Origin: Enterococcus xiangfangensis
GTDB taxonomy: Bacteria > Bacillota > Bacilli > Lactobacillales > Enterococcaceae
Direction of reading: 5' to 3'
DNA length: 64,000 nucleotides
Assembly (NCBI RefSeq): GCF_005405365.1
Contig: NZ_BJDX01000003.1
Location: 124,001 to 188,000 of the forward strand
A program made the translations under genes and the position numbers. The notes under the pieces were generated by a model that saw nothing but the letters and a program-made list of their open reading frames with translations, did no database searches and was not told where the DNA came from. Positions 54,688 to 64,000 of the stretch are shown here, in pieces; within the stretch, counting starts at the first letter, position 1, and each line of letters opens with the position of its first letter.

Positions 54688-55451
54688 TGACAAAAGTATC
54701 TATCGCTGAGGTAAAAGCCGAATTAAAAACGATCGTTTCAGAAGCAGATCCACGGTTGCTCGAATTTCAACAAGATCTACGAAAAGGTGTCCAGCTAGCT
54801 GTAGCGCAATGGCAAAAGCAGCGTGTTAAACAAATTGCATTGGCAGAAAAATATCAACAGATGTCTGTTTTTGAACATGAGAAGACTGCGCAAGGATTTC
54901 AAGCGATTTGCGGAATCGATGAAGTTGGCCGCGGACCGCTAGCCGGACCAGTTGTGGCTGCGGCTGTGATCTTAAATGATACGCATGAGATCTTAGGCCT
55001 AAATGATTCCAAACAACTTTCTGCTCACAAACGTGAAGAGCTGGTAGCACAGATCCGTGAAAATGCACGGGCAATCGGAATCGGCGAAGCGACTGCCGAA
55101 GAGATCGATCGATTAAATATTTATCAAGCGACTAAAGTTGCTATGCAGCGAGCTATTGATCAGTTAACGATTGCGCCCGATTGCTTATTGATCGATGCAA
55201 TGGTTTTAGATAATGGTCTGCCACAAGAAAAAATTATCAAAGGCGATGCTCGATCGGTATCTATTGCCGCGGCAAGTATCGTTGCGAAAGTTTATCGGGA
55301 TAAATGGATGGCTGAGTATGGTGAACAATATCCAGCTTATGGTTTTGAAAAAAATGCTGGTTATGGGACGAAAGAACACCTAAAAGCAATCGAAATCCAA
55401 GGCATTTTACCGATTCATCGCAAGACTTTCGCACCAATCAAAAATAAATAA
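54687..55451 (+). CDS. rnhB: Ribonuclease HII
   Basis: 254 residues. It nicks RNA in RNA-DNA hybrids, including single ribonucleotides. An N-terminal extension of about 70 residues (helical, substrate-binding in Gram-positive RNase HII/HIII) precedes the catalytic core [18 protein letters not shown] with the first Asp-Glu; the third acid is in LLIDAM and the last Asp follows in VYRDKWM. Overlaps rbgA by one base. A terminator follows, with dprA beginning inside it. Confidence 0.95.
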   Translation: MTKVSIAEVKAELKTIVSEADPRLLEFQQDLRKGVQLAVAQWQKQRVKQIALAEKYQQMSVFEHEKTAQGFQAICGIDEVGRGPLAGPVVAAAVILNDTHEILGLNDSKQLSAHKREELVAQIRENARAIGIGEATAEEIDRLNIYQATKVAMQRAIDQLTIAPDCLLIDAMVLDNGLPQEKIIKGDARSVSIAAASIVAKVYRDKWMAEYGEQYPAYGFEKNAGYGTKEHLKAIEIQGILPIHRKTFAPIKNK

Positions 55452-55455
55452 AAAT

Positions 55456-55511
55456 AAAATCCTTCTTTTCGTTGTATCTTTTGATAAAGAGCTGAAAAGA
55501 GGGATTTTTTT
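55456..55511 (+). terminator. Terminator after rnhB that includes the dprA ribosome site and start
   Basis: AAAATCCTTCTTTTC (55456-55470) pairs with 55494-55508 over 15 positions with one G-U, then T to 55511. The dprA site AGAGGGA (55498-55504) is in the 3' arm and the TTG start (55510-55512) lies at the end of the T run. Confidence 0.82.
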
Positions 55512-56364
55512 GAAAAATGAATTTCTTTTACGTCTAAGTTTGTTAAAAGGTGTCGGTACTTTTGGCAAACAACGGATTTACCAATTTGCAAAAAAGCATC
55601 AAAGATGGCAGTTTGATAGTTTTGAAATTCGATTATTGGCACAGACAACTAAGCCCAATGATTGGAATGAATGGACTGCGGATCGATTGTATGAAATAAA
55701 AAAGAATCATCGCTATCTAACGATTGAAGACAAGGAATATCCCGAAAGTCTACGCCATGTTCCGACACCGCCATTAGTGCTATTTTATAAAGGAGATCTG
55801 ACTTTGTTAAACCAGGAACATTTAGCAATCGTCGGTGCACGAGAAGCAACTGATTATGGGTATCATGTTATTCAAAAATTGATGCCGGAGCTTGTCAAAC
55901 GTGGATTTGTCATCGTCAGCGGATTGGCTAAGGGCATTGATAGTTTTGCGCACCAATTTGCTATCAGTAATCAAGGAAAAACGATCGGTGTAGTTGGAAC
56001 TGGGTTAGATATTTGTTATCCTAAAGCAAGCGGCAATTTACAAATCGAAATGAGTCGTCAGCACTTAGTCTTGAGTGAATACCCAAACGGGACCTCTCCG
56101 GCAAAATTCCATTTTCCGATGCGCAATCGAATCATTGCGGGTTTAAGTAGCGGCGTCTTAGTAATAGAGGCAAAGAAACGCAGCGGCTCTTTAATCACCG
56201 CGCAACAAGCGTTAGACTATGGCAAAGATGTTTTTGCCGTTCCAGGATCGATCTTAAACGAACGCTCTAGCGGCTGTCATCAGCTGATTCAAGACGGTGC
56301 GATTTGTGTAGAAAAACCGCAAGATATTTTAGATTCCTACGATTTATGGAATAAAATTCACTAG
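55510..56364 (+). CDS. dprA: DNA processing protein DprA
   Basis: 284 residues, TTG start. DprA loads RecA on incoming single-stranded DNA in transformation. The Rossmann core has AIVGAREATDYGYHVIQKL (about 107-125), FVIVSGLAKGIDSFAHQFA, GVVGTGLDICYPK and FHFPMRNRIIAGLSSGVLVIEA, with ALDYGKDVFAVPGSI later. An N-terminal helical region of about 80 residues precedes it; the C-terminal winged domain of some homologues is absent, as is common. The ribosome site is buried in a terminator stem. Other late competence genes are not in the window. Confidence 0.93.
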   Translation: MKNEFLLRLSLLKGVGTFGKQRIYQFAKKHQRWQFDSFEIRLLAQTTKPNDWNEWTADRLYEIKKNHRYLTIEDKEYPESLRHVPTPPLVLFYKGDLTLLNQEHLAIVGAREATDYGYHVIQKLMPELVKRGFVIVSGLAKGIDSFAHQFAISNQGKTIGVVGTGLDICYPKASGNLQIEMSRQHLVLSEYPNGTSPAKFHFPMRNRIIAGLSSGVLVIEAKKRSGSLITAQQALDYGKDVFAVPGSILNERSSGCHQLIQDGAICVEKPQDILDSYDLWNKIH

Positions 56365-56371
56365 ACCTGAC

Positions 56372-56401
56372 TTGACAAACAAAAATTGAATAGCGTATTA
56401 T
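56372..56401 (+). promoter_or_regulatory. topA promoter
   Basis: TTGACA (56372-56377), 18-nt spacer, TATTAT (56396-56401), ending 64 nt before the topA start. Confidence 0.72.
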
Positions 56402-56465
56402 AGGCTACGATTTGTCAGTAGTTATCGATATATAATAGTAGAAAAAATTGAGGAGGCAAAAATAT

Positions 56466-58544
56466 TTGGCCTATAAATACTTAGTTATCGTGGAATCTCC
56501 CGCTAAAGCAAAGACCATTGAAAAATATTTAGGAAGAAATTATAAAGTGGTCGCAAGTGTCGGACATGTCCGTGATTTACCCAAAAGTAAAATGGGGATC
56601 GATGTAGAAAATAATTATGAACCCCATTATATTTCCATTCGCGGTAAAGGCGATGTTATCAAAAGTTTAAAACAAGCGGCAAAAAAAGCCCAAAAAGTTT
56701 ATCTCGCAAGTGACCCGGATAGAGAAGGGGAAGCCATTGCTTGGCACCTCGCTTATTTATTAGGATTAGATTTAAAAGATAAGAACCGCGTAGTCTTTAA
56801 TGAAATCACTAAAGATGCTGTAAAAGCTGCTTTTAAAGAGCCTCGTTCTATCGATGTCTCACTAGTGGACGCACAACAAGCACGGCGCGCACTGGATCGT
56901 TTGGTAGGGTATTCTATTTCACCGATCTTATGGAAAAAAATAAAAAAAGGCTTAAGTGCTGGTCGTGTGCAGTCGATCGCTTTAAAAATAATCATCGACC
57001 GCGAACAAGCAATTCGTGATTTTGTGCCAGAAGAATACTGGAGTATCGATGGAAACTTTAAGAAAAAAACCAAAAAATTCAAAGCTAATTTTTGGGGTGT
57101 TGATGGTAAGAAGAAAAAATTACCTAATGCAGAAGCTGTAAAAGAGATAACTTCAAGAATTGACGGCAAAGATTATGAAGTGACTAAGGTAGAGAAAAAA
57201 GAACGGAAACGAAATCCAGCATTGCCCTTTACAACAAGTAATTTGCAACAAGAGTCCGCACGCAAATTGAACTTCCGAACACGCAAGACCATGATGGTCG
57301 CTCAACAGCTATATGAAGGAATCGCTCTTGGAAAACAAGGAACGGTCGGACTGATCACCTATATGCGGACTGATTCGACTCGTATCTCTGATACGGCGAA
57401 GACTGAAGCAGCTGAGTTTATCGAAAAAACTTATGGGAAAGAATATTCGCAGCATCATGCACGCAAGGTGAAAAATCCGCAAGGCTCACAAGATGCCCAT
57501 GAAGCGATTCGTCCAACGAGTGTTCAACGAACTCCTGATGAGATGAAACAATATTTAGATAAAGATCAATTGAAACTCTATACATTGATTTGGTCGCGAT
57601 TTGTTGCTAGTCAAATGACAGCAGCGATTCTTGATACGATGAAAGTAACGCTTGAACAAAATGGTGTGATTTTTATTGCCAACGGTTCAAAGATCAAATT
57701 TAAAGGATTCATGCAAGTCTATATTGAGGGACGCGACGATGGTAAAGAAGATAAAGAAAATATTTTGCCAGAGCTTGAAAAAGGTGATCTTGTCCAATCC
57801 GTCGATATCGAACCAAAACAACATTTCACACAACCGCCGGCACGTTTCAGCGAAGCAACTTTGATCAAAACGTTGGAAGAAAATGGTGTGGGCCGTCCGT
57901 CAACTTATGCGCCAACTTTAGATACGATCCAACGGCGCTATTATGTGAAATTAACACAAAGACGCTTTGAGCCAACAGAACTTGGTGAAATCGTAAATAC
58001 GTTAATTGTGGACTTTTTCCCGCAGATTGTTGACGTCAACTTTACCGCGGAAATGGAAAATGATTTGGACAAAGTCGAAGACGGCAAAGAAGAATGGACC
58101 AAAGTGGTCGATCGTTTCTATAAACCATTTGCGGTCGAATTAGAAAAAGCCGAAGAAGGAATCGAAAAGATCCAGATCAAAGATGAACCGGCTGGTTTTG
58201 ATTGCGATGTTTGTGGTCATCCAATGGTTATTAAATTAGGTCGTTATGGTAAATTCTATGCATGCAGTAATTTTCCTGATTGCCGCAATACGAAACCAAT
58301 CATCAAAGAGATCGGTGTGGAATGTCCAGTTTGTCATGAAGGACAAGTAGTTGAACGGAAATCGAAAAAGAATCGTTTGTTTTATGGCTGTTCACGTTAT
58401 CCAGATTGTGACTTTACATCTTGGGATAAACCAGTTGGTCGGAAATGTCCAAAATGTGATGGCTATTTAGTTGAGAAAAAAGTCAAAGGCGGCAAACAAG
58501 TTGTTTGTGTCAATGGCGATTATGAAGAAGCAGTACAAAAATAA
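56466..58544 (+). CDS. topA: DNA topoisomerase I
   Basis: 692 residues, TTG start with GGAGG upstream. It relaxes negative supercoils. The TOPRIM domain opens the protein ([18 protein letters not shown] and [17 protein letters not shown]). The active-site Tyr is in [14 protein letters not shown]. Three C-terminal zinc-binding modules follow: CDVC...CSNFPDC, CPVC...CSRYPDC and CPKC...CVNGD, the last lacking the usual fourth Cys spacing. Its place next to dprA and trmFO is conserved. Confidence 0.97.
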   Translation: MAYKYLVIVESPAKAKTIEKYLGRNYKVVASVGHVRDLPKSKMGIDVENNYEPHYISIRGKGDVIKSLKQAAKKAQKVYLASDPDREGEAIAWHLAYLLGLDLKDKNRVVFNEITKDAVKAAFKEPRSIDVSLVDAQQARRALDRLVGYSISPILWKKIKKGLSAGRVQSIALKIIIDREQAIRDFVPEEYWSIDGNFKKKTKKFKANFWGVDGKKKKLPNAEAVKEITSRIDGKDYEVTKVEKKERKRNPALPFTTSNLQQESARKLNFRTRKTMMVAQQLYEGIALGKQGTVGLITYMRTDSTRISDTAKTEAAEFIEKTYGKEYSQHHARKVKNPQGSQDAHEAIRPTSVQRTPDEMKQYLDKDQLKLYTLIWSRFVASQMTAAILDTMKVTLEQNGVIFIANGSKIKFKGFMQVYIEGRDDGKEDKENILPELEKGDLVQSVDIEPKQHFTQPPARFSEATLIKTLEENGVGRPSTYAPTLDTIQRRYYVKLTQRRFEPTELGEIVNTLIVDFFPQIVDVNFTAEMENDLDKVEDGKEEWTKVVDRFYKPFAVELEKAEEGIEKIQIKDEPAGFDCDVCGHPMVIKLGRYGKFYACSNFPDCRNTKPIIKEIGVECPVCHEGQVVERKSKKNRLFYGCSRYPDCDFTSWDKPVGRKCPKCDGYLVEKKVKGGKQVVCVNGDYEEAVQK

Positions 58545-58565
58545 TTTCCATAAGTGAGGGAATCA

Positions 58566-59864
58566 ATGGTAAAAACAGTCAATGTTATCGGGGCAGGACT
58601 TGCCGGAAGCGAAGCTGCGTGGCAGTTAGCAGAAGCCGGTGTTCCTGTGAAGTTATACGAGATGCGCCCAGTTAAGTCGACACCGGCGCATCACACTGCA
58701 AATTTTGCAGAACTTGTTTGCAGCAATTCGCTGCGTGGCAATGGATTAACAAATGCGGTGGGTGTTTTGAAAGAGGAGATGCGCCGCTTGAATTCGGTTG
58801 TGATTGCTTCCGCAGATGAGACCGCAGTGCCTGCTGGCGGCGCCCTCGCTGTCGATCGAACGAATTTTTCTGCACTTGTTACGGAAAAAGTTAAAAACCA
58901 TCCGATGGTAACGGTCATCTCTGAAGAAGTTACAAAAATTCCTGATGGGATCACAATTATTGCAACCGGTCCTTTGACTTCTGAAGCGTTGGCCGAAGAA
59001 ATCGCGGCTCATAATGGATCTGCTGGGTTTTATTTCTATGATGCGGCGGCACCAATCATTGATGAATCGACGATCGATTACGACAAAGTCTATTTGAAAT
59101 CTCGCTATGACAAGGGCGAAGCAGCTTACTTGAACTGTCCAATGACAGAAGAAGAATTCATGCGTTTTTATAATGCATTGATCGAAGCTGAAGTCGCACC
59201 GCAAAAAGAATTTGAAAAAGAAAAATTTTTCGAAGGTTGCATGCCGATTGAAGTTATGGCAAAACGTGGAGTCAAAACGATGCTGTTTGGTCCGATGAAA
59301 CCTGTCGGATTGGAAGATCCGAAGACTGGCAAGCGTCCTTATGCCGTGATTCAATTGCGCCAAGACAATGCCGCGGCTTCAATGTATAATATCGTCGGAT
59401 TTCAAACCCATTTGAAGTGGGGCGAACAAAAACGCGTCTTTCAAATGATTCCAGGTTTAGAAAATGCCGAATTTTTACGGTATGGTGTGATGCATCGCAA
59501 TAGTTTCATGAATTCGCCAGAACTTTTACAACCAACCTATCAAAGTAAAAAACGTGAGGATTTATTCTTTGCAGGTCAAATGACGGGTGTTGAAGGTTAT
59601 GTAGAAAGTGCAGGCAGTGGACTAGTGGCTGGTTTGAATGCTGCTAGACTTGCAAAAGATGAAGCGTTGATCGAATTTCCTCGTGAGACTGCGATTGGGT
59701 CGATGGCTTATTATATTACTCATGCTGAGGGCAAACATTTTCAACCAATGAATGCGAACTTTGGGTTATTTCCTAGTCTGCCGGAACGGATCCGTGACAA
59801 AAAATTACGTTACGAAACATTGGCTGAACGTGCACTGAGTGCTCTAGCTGAAATGACTATTTAA
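58566..59864 (+). CDS. trmFO: Folate/FAD-dependent tRNA methyltransferase TrmFO
   Basis: 432 residues. It methylates uridine 54 in the T-loop of tRNA, using methylene-tetrahydrofolate. The FAD motif [20 protein letters not shown] (about 5-24) opens the protein; the catalytic Cys region is near [12 protein letters not shown] (about 50-61), and [22 protein letters not shown] (in two parts) closes the FAD domain. GAGGGA precedes ATG 58566. Formerly called gid. Confidence 0.96.
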   Translation: MVKTVNVIGAGLAGSEAAWQLAEAGVPVKLYEMRPVKSTPAHHTANFAELVCSNSLRGNGLTNAVGVLKEEMRRLNSVVIASADETAVPAGGALAVDRTNFSALVTEKVKNHPMVTVISEEVTKIPDGITIIATGPLTSEALAEEIAAHNGSAGFYFYDAAAPIIDESTIDYDKVYLKSRYDKGEAAYLNCPMTEEEFMRFYNALIEAEVAPQKEFEKEKFFEGCMPIEVMAKRGVKTMLFGPMKPVGLEDPKTGKRPYAVIQLRQDNAAASMYNIVGFQTHLKWGEQKRVFQMIPGLENAEFLRYGVMHRNSFMNSPELLQPTYQSKKREDLFFAGQMTGVEGYVESAGSGLVAGLNAARLAKDEALIEFPRETAIGSMAYYITHAEGKHFQPMNANFGLFPSLPERIRDKKLRYETLAERALSALAEMTI

Positions 59865-59898
59865 AAAATCTTTGCTGCTTTAGCAGCGAAGATTTTTT
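59863..59898 (+). terminator. Intrinsic terminator after trmFO
   Basis: AAAATCTTTGCTGCT pairs with AGCAGCGAAGATTTT (one T-G pair) with a 2-nt loop, followed by T. Confidence 0.92.
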
Positions 59899-60007
59899 TC
59901 TTTACATAAATAGAACGTATTCATGTCTATTTTCAGTAGTAATTATGAAATATCTATAAATAATTGTTAGTATATTCGTGAAAAATCAATAGATTCTGAC
60001 AATTCAA

Positions 60008-60036
60008 TTGTAATTAAAAAGCTCTTATGCTACATT
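60008..60036 (+). promoter_or_regulatory. Promoter of the xerC-hslVU-codY unit
   Basis: TTGTAA (60008-60013), 17-nt spacer, TACATT (60031-60036) with TGC before the -10. Confidence 0.68.
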
Positions 60037-60065
60037 TGTGATATGTTTGCGAGGTGAGAAAAAGT

Positions 60066-60965
60066 TTGGAAAATGAAGCAATAATGCAAGAGTTTGTGAG
60101 TTATTTAATGACCGAACGCGGCTACTCAGAAAAAACAAAAGAGGCCTATCAACGGGACTTGAATGACTTTTGCGATTTTTTAAAAAATTCAGGGGAAGCT
60201 TCATTATTGCCGGTGAGTCATTTAGATGTTCGGGTGTATTTAGCATTTTTGAATGATCAAAAATATAGTCGCAATACGATCAGTCGAAAGATTGCTAGTT
60301 TACGATCTTTTTATCAATATCTCTTGAAACATGAAAAAATCACAGAGAATCCTTTTTCGTATGTGCATCTCAAGAAAAGGCAAGCTCGCCTACCGCGTTT
60401 TTTCTATGAAAAAGAAATCGAGGTATTGTTTGCAAGCGTCGAAGGGACAAAGCCGCTGGATCAGCGCAATCGTGCGCTGTTGGAAGTCTTATACGGTTCT
60501 GGGCTTCGGGTCAGTGAATGCGCTAACCTTAATTTATCAGTGATCGATTTTGACAACAGCGTCATGTTGATCCATGGAAAAGGAAATAAAGATCGTTATG
60601 TACCGCTGGGTTCTTACGCAGCTGATGCAATCCAAGTATTTGTCCAAGAGGGTCGAAAACAGATCATGGATCGTTTTGGTAAAGAGCATGATCATTTGTT
60701 TATCAATCATCGTGGCGATCAAATCACCCCGACAGGAATCGAATATGTCCTCAATCAGATCATAAAAAAGAGCAGTTTAAACAGCGATATCCATCCACAT
60801 ATGCTCCGACACACGTTTGCTACTCATTTGCTGAACAATGGGGCGGATTTACGGACAGTCCAGGAATTATTGGGACATGCTAATTTATCAACGACACAAA
60901 TCTATACCCATGTCACAAAAGAGAGTTTACAAAAAAGTTATCGCTCGTTTCATCCACGAGCTTAG
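60066..60965 (+). CDS. xerC: Tyrosine recombinase XerC (CodV)
   Basis: 299 residues, TTG start with GAGGTGA 8 nt upstream. Partner of XerD at dif. Catalytic residues: Arg in GSGLRVSECANL, Lys/Arg region GKGNKDRYVPLG, HxxR in HMLRHTFATHLLNNG, and the Tyr in LSTTQIYTHV. Position before hslV-hslU-codY matches B. subtilis codV-clpQ-clpY-codY and decides XerC over XerD. Confidence 0.95.
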   Translation: MENEAIMQEFVSYLMTERGYSEKTKEAYQRDLNDFCDFLKNSGEASLLPVSHLDVRVYLAFLNDQKYSRNTISRKIASLRSFYQYLLKHEKITENPFSYVHLKKRQARLPRFFYEKEIEVLFASVEGTKPLDQRNRALLEVLYGSGLRVSECANLNLSVIDFDNSVMLIHGKGNKDRYVPLGSYAADAIQVFVQEGRKQIMDRFGKEHDHLFINHRGDQITPTGIEYVLNQIIKKSSLNSDIHPHMLRHTFATHLLNNGADLRTVQELLGHANLSTTQIYTHVTKESLQKSYRSFHPRA

Positions 60966-61038
60966 AAAAATAGAGAAAAAAACTCTGCTCGTTTTAGATT
61001 AATGCGTGCAGAAGTATCGGAAATAAGGAGAGAATAAA

Positions 61039-61584
61039 ATGTCTGAATCACAATTTCATTCAACTACTATCTGTGCGATTGAAAAAGATGGAAAGTTTGC
61101 CATGGCCGGCGATGGTCAAGTTACTATGGGAGAGCAAGTAATCATGAAAGGGACTGCGCGTAAGGTACGCAGAATTTATAATGGCAAAGTTGTTGTAGGT
61201 TTTGCTGGAAGTGTAGCCGATGCGTTTACGCTAGAAGAAAAATTTGAAGGCAAATTAAACGAATACAATGGCAATCTACAACGTGCGGCAGTTGAATTAG
61301 CTCAAGAATGGCGTACACAACAAGCAATGAAAAATTTAGAAGCCTTACTGATCGTTATGAACGATCAAGAGATGTTGTTAGTTTCTGGTAATGGCGAAGT
61401 TATCGCTCCTGACGATGGGATCTTAGCGATTGGTTCAGGTGGAAACTACGCTTTAGCAGCAGCACGAGCAATGAAGAAACATAATTCTGAGATGAGTGCA
61501 AAAGATATTGCTGAAAGCGCGCTGAATATCGCTGCAGATATTTGTGTCTTCACTAATCATAATATTATTGTAGAAGAAATGTAG
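61039..61584 (+). CDS. hslV: ATP-dependent protease subunit HslV (ClpQ/CodW)
   Basis: 181 residues. HslV is the proteolytic ring of HslUV. It begins [14 protein letters not shown]: seven residues lie between Met and the Thr-Thr that is N-terminal in proteobacterial HslV. B. subtilis CodW has a similar short extension and uses its N-terminal Ser, so Ser2 after Met removal is the probable nucleophile here. Conserved [37 protein letters not shown] (in two parts) and [15 protein letters not shown] follow. Confidence 0.95.
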   Translation: MSESQFHSTTICAIEKDGKFAMAGDGQVTMGEQVIMKGTARKVRRIYNGKVVVGFAGSVADAFTLEEKFEGKLNEYNGNLQRAAVELAQEWRTQQAMKNLEALLIVMNDQEMLLVSGNGEVIAPDDGILAIGSGGNYALAAARAMKKHNSEMSAKDIAESALNIAADICVFTNHNIIVEEM

Positions 61585-61594
61585 CTTAGAACAC

Positions 61595-61614
61595 GGCTGA
61601 AATCAGCCTTTTTT
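61595..61614 (+). terminator. Small hairpin between hslV and hslU
   Basis: GGCTG pairs with CAGCC around AAAT, then six T. The stem is short, so partial termination could lower hslU and codY relative to hslV. Confidence 0.5.
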
Positions 61615-61652
61615 CTAAAAAAACTAGCAGAATACGAGCAAGGAGAATCAAA

Positions 61653-63044
61653 ATGACAGAAGTTAATAAAACACCAAAAGAAATCGTCAATGAATTGGAT
61701 CAATATATCATTGGACAAAATGATGCAAAACGTTCTGTAGCGATCGCGTTACGTAATCGGTATCGCCGGATGCAATTAGAAGAAACGATGCAACAAGAAG
61801 TCACACCTAAAAATATTTTGATGATTGGACCAACGGGTGTCGGTAAAACTGAGATCGCTCGCCGCTTGGCACGAATCGTCAATGCTCCGTTTGTTAAAGT
61901 TGAAGCGACAAAATTTACAGAGGTCGGTTATGTTGGACGCGATGTGGAGTCTATGGTTCGTGATCTAGTTGAGCATGCAATCACGATCGTTGAAAAAGAG
62001 GAATATTCAAAAGTGTATGCTCAAGCTTTGAAGCGAGCAAATAAACAGTTAGTGAAAATTTTAGTTCCAGGGATTAAAAAAGAACAAAAGCAAAGCGGCA
62101 ATCCGTATGAACAAATGATGAACATCTTCAACCAAGCACAAACTGAACCAAAAGAAGAGCTCACAGAAGCAATTAAAGTCAATCGTCAAACAGTCCTTGA
62201 ACAATTAGAAAAAGGATTATTAGACCAACGAGAAGTGACAATCGAAATAACTGAACCGAAAAAATCAATGCCGATGAATAATGGCTTAGAACAGATGGGG
62301 ATCGATTTATCAGATACACTCGGCGCTTTGACCCCTGAGAAAAAGAGCAAGCGAACAGTGACTGTTAAAAAAGCCCAAGAGCTTTTAGTAAAGGAAGAAC
62401 AGGCACAGTTAGTCAATGAAGGCGATATTTCTACTGCAGCGATTAAATTAGCAGAAAGTTCTGGGATCATTTTTATCGATGAAATCGATAAAATTACGTC
62501 AAAATCACAACAAAATTCGGGTGAAGTATCGCGTGAAGGTGTTCAGAGAGATATCTTACCAATCGTGGAAGGTTCGCAAGTAAACACTAAATATGGAGCA
62601 ATTCAAACGGATCACATTTTATTTATTGCTAGCGGTGCCTTCAGTTTATCAAAACCAAGTGATTTGATTCCTGAGTTGCAAGGTCGTTTTCCAATTCGAG
62701 TTGAATTGAATGATCTTTCAGCAGAAGACTTTGTTAGAATCTTAACTGAACCGAATAACTCATTGATCAAACAATATGTTGCGCTAGTAGGAACTGAAAA
62801 TGTCAAAATTATTTTTACTCAAGAAGCGATTGAACGAATCGCTCAGATCGCCTTTGATGTGAACCGGGAAACAGATAACATCGGGGCGCGTCGTTTGCAC
62901 ACGATTTTAGAAAAATTATTGGAAGATCTATTATTCGAAGCGCCTGATATGCAAATGGGTGAGATCAAGATCACTGAAGCATATGTAGATGAAAAATTGG
63001 CATCGATTGCTCAAAATAAAGATTTGAGTCGCTTTATTCTTTAA
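61653..63044 (+). CDS. hslU: ATPase subunit HslU (ClpY/CodX)
   Basis: 463 residues. AAA+ unfoldase that feeds HslV. The start has [29 protein letters not shown] (in two helices), Walker [16 protein letters not shown] (about 62-76), the pore motif GYVGRD, Walker [12 protein letters not shown] (about 270-280) and the C-terminal DLSRFIL, whose end inserts into HslV. The middle I-domain is normal in size. codY follows after 18 nt. Confidence 0.97.
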   Translation: MTEVNKTPKEIVNELDQYIIGQNDAKRSVAIALRNRYRRMQLEETMQQEVTPKNILMIGPTGVGKTEIARRLARIVNAPFVKVEATKFTEVGYVGRDVESMVRDLVEHAITIVEKEEYSKVYAQALKRANKQLVKILVPGIKKEQKQSGNPYEQMMNIFNQAQTEPKEELTEAIKVNRQTVLEQLEKGLLDQREVTIEITEPKKSMPMNNGLEQMGIDLSDTLGALTPEKKSKRTVTVKKAQELLVKEEQAQLVNEGDISTAAIKLAESSGIIFIDEIDKITSKSQQNSGEVSREGVQRDILPIVEGSQVNTKYGAIQTDHILFIASGAFSLSKPSDLIPELQGRFPIRVELNDLSAEDFVRILTEPNNSLIKQYVALVGTENVKIIFTQEAIERIAQIAFDVNRETDNIGARRLHTILEKLLEDLLFEAPDMQMGEIKITEAYVDEKLASIAQNKDLSRFIL

Positions 63045-63062
63045 AATATGGGGGGAGAAAAA

Positions 63063-63851
63063 GTGGAAACTTTATTAGAAAAAACACGTCAGATAAATAA
63101 ACTGATGCAGCAAAAAAATGCTTTTGAACCTGAAGCCGAACTGCCTTACAATAATATGGCGCGGATTTTAGGAGACATCTTGGGCACGCTGACGTATATT
63201 ATCGGGGCTGAAGGAAAATTGTTGGGACTAAATGAAAAAATCAATATCAACACTGATCGTGTCCGTTCCTTTTTGGTAGATCGACAGTTTCCGGACAGTT
63301 ATGTATCAGGGATGAAGGAAGTCATCCGAACTGAAGCAAATATTCCAGTAGAAAATGAATTGACCGCTTTTCCTACTGAAAGAGCAGAGCTTTATCCCAA
63401 TGGACTGACAACGGTCATTCCAATCTTTGGTTCAGGTGAACGTTTAGGCACAATCGTGTTAGCTCGAACAGAAGGAATATTCAATGATGATGACCTTGTT
63501 TTAGCAGAATATGGAGCAACGGTTATCGGAATGGAGATCTTATATCAGCAGTTTTTGCATGTTGGAGAAAAAATCCGTAGTCAAACTGCTGTTCAAATGG
63601 CAATTTCTACACTTTCATACAGCGAATTAAAAGCTGTCAAAGCAATTTTTGATGCACTAGAAGGGGACGAAGGCCGGTTGACTGCCTCAAACATTGCAGA
63701 TAAAATCGGAATTACTCGTTCAGTGATCGTGAATGCCTTACGAAAATTAGAATCAGCCGGGATCATCGAATCGCGTTCACTTGGAATGAAGGGGACGTAT
63801 TTGAAAGTGTTGAATCCATTATTTAAAGAAGAATTAGTTCGTCATAAATAA
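63063..63851 (+). CDS. codY: GTP-sensing global regulator CodY
   Basis: 262 residues, GTG start behind GGGGGGAG. CodY represses many nutrient and virulence genes when branched-chain amino acids and, in some species, GTP are plentiful. The GAF-type ligand domain covers about 1-155; the C-terminal winged helix contains ASNIADKIGITRSVIVNALRKLESAGIIESRS (in two helices), the characteristic DNA-binding region. It ends the xerC-hslV-hslU-codY operon. Confidence 0.97.
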   Translation: METLLEKTRQINKLMQQKNAFEPEAELPYNNMARILGDILGTLTYIIGAEGKLLGLNEKININTDRVRSFLVDRQFPDSYVSGMKEVIRTEANIPVENELTAFPTERAELYPNGLTTVIPIFGSGERLGTIVLARTEGIFNDDDLVLAEYGATVIGMEILYQQFLHVGEKIRSQTAVQMAISTLSYSELKAVKAIFDALEGDEGRLTASNIADKIGITRSVIVNALRKLESAGIIESRSLGMKGTYLKVLNPLFKEELVRHK

Positions 63852-63954
63852 ATTAGGCTGAGCGAATAATGAGTAGAAACAAATAGATTCAAACAGATTT
63901 AGTTTGATTGTACTATGGAATTCGGAAATAGTAGAAATAAGGAGTGGAATACTT

Positions 63955-64000
63955 ATGTCAGTGACGATCAGTAATGATTTTTTAGCAGCGACGATCAATG
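63955..64000 (+). CDS. Start of an aldose 1-epimerase (LacX)-like gene, cut by the window end
   Basis: Only 15 codons are visible: MSVTISNDFLAATIN, after an AAGGAG site at 63939. The pattern T-I-x-N-D-F-L-x-A-T-I resembles the N-terminus of LacX-type aldose epimerases. The piece is too short for certainty. Confidence 0.5.
   Translation, partial: MSVTISNDFLAATIN

Overview
The window looks like a stretch of chromosome from a low-GC Gram-positive coccus, most likely an Enterococcus or a close relative in the Lactobacillales. The basis is gene content and gene order typical of enterococci: hrcA-grpE-dnaK-dnaJ, dnaG-rpoD-mapZ, fur-xerD-ribT-scpAB-rluB, der-hup, lepB-rbgA-rnhB-dprA-topA-trmFO, xerC-hslVU-codY. 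Strong AGGAGG-type ribosome sites, frequent TTG and GTG starts and numerous U-tailed intrinsic terminators agree with this. The species is not resolved. I see no rRNA, tRNA, insertion sequence, prophage or CRISPR array; almost everything is housekeeping chromosome.

Layout. 1-5400: sugar metabolism (3' end of a family 4 phospho-glucosidase, a 6-phosphogluconate dehydrogenase with a gluconate kinase, a convergent RpiR-type regulator, a solitary PTS EIIA, a sialate O-acetylesterase-like SGNH hydrolase). 5560-11650: hemW and the CIRCE-controlled heat-shock genes. 11800-16300, minus strand: an AroB-like protein behind a leader-peptide attenuator, then an alpha/beta hydrolase-mprF pair. 16470-27120: lysozyme-like protein, dnaG, rpoD, mapZ, cvfB, fur, xerD, ribT, scpAB, rluB. 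27130-28060: FMN riboswitch and ribU. 28070-35600: ferredoxin, ypbB, RecQ/RecS, LysM protein, cmk, rpsA-like, der, hup. 36060-41820: two bPH2 membrane proteins, an EF-hand surface protein, a second AroB-like protein, TPR and YpiB-like proteins. 41860-53610: yitT, mazG-like, cca, thioesterase, MarR, ABC-F, folA, degV, ypmR/ypmS-like, yozE, ctpA, lepB. 53840-64000: rbgA, rnhB, dprA, topA, trmFO, xerC, hslVU, codY, and the start of an aldose-epimerase-like gene.

The most interesting element is at 12594-12890 on the minus strand. A consensus promoter is followed by an 18-residue ORF ending in Tyr-Tyr-Phe-Ser-Tyr-Phe-Arg, then by five RNA segments that can form mutually exclusive hairpins, then by two tandem U-tailed terminators, and only then by an AroB-like gene. 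This is the architecture of a translation-coupled attenuator sensing Tyr/Phe supply. The controlled protein is a shortened dehydroquinate synthase homologue lacking recognisable catalytic motifs. A second, full-length but equally degenerate AroB homologue lies at 38957-40009, upstream of ypiA/ypiB-like genes that in Bacillus subtilis follow the aromatic supra-operon. The window may therefore contain two AroB-derived proteins with non-catalytic roles, one under aromatic amino acid control.

Other regulatory points: two CIRCE operators flank the hrcA promoter, the first doubling as the hemW terminator; an exact PerR-box consensus precedes fur; three GGTACC-like boxes precede a His-tailed MarR gene; and the dprA ribosome site and TTG start lie inside a 15-bp terminator stem.
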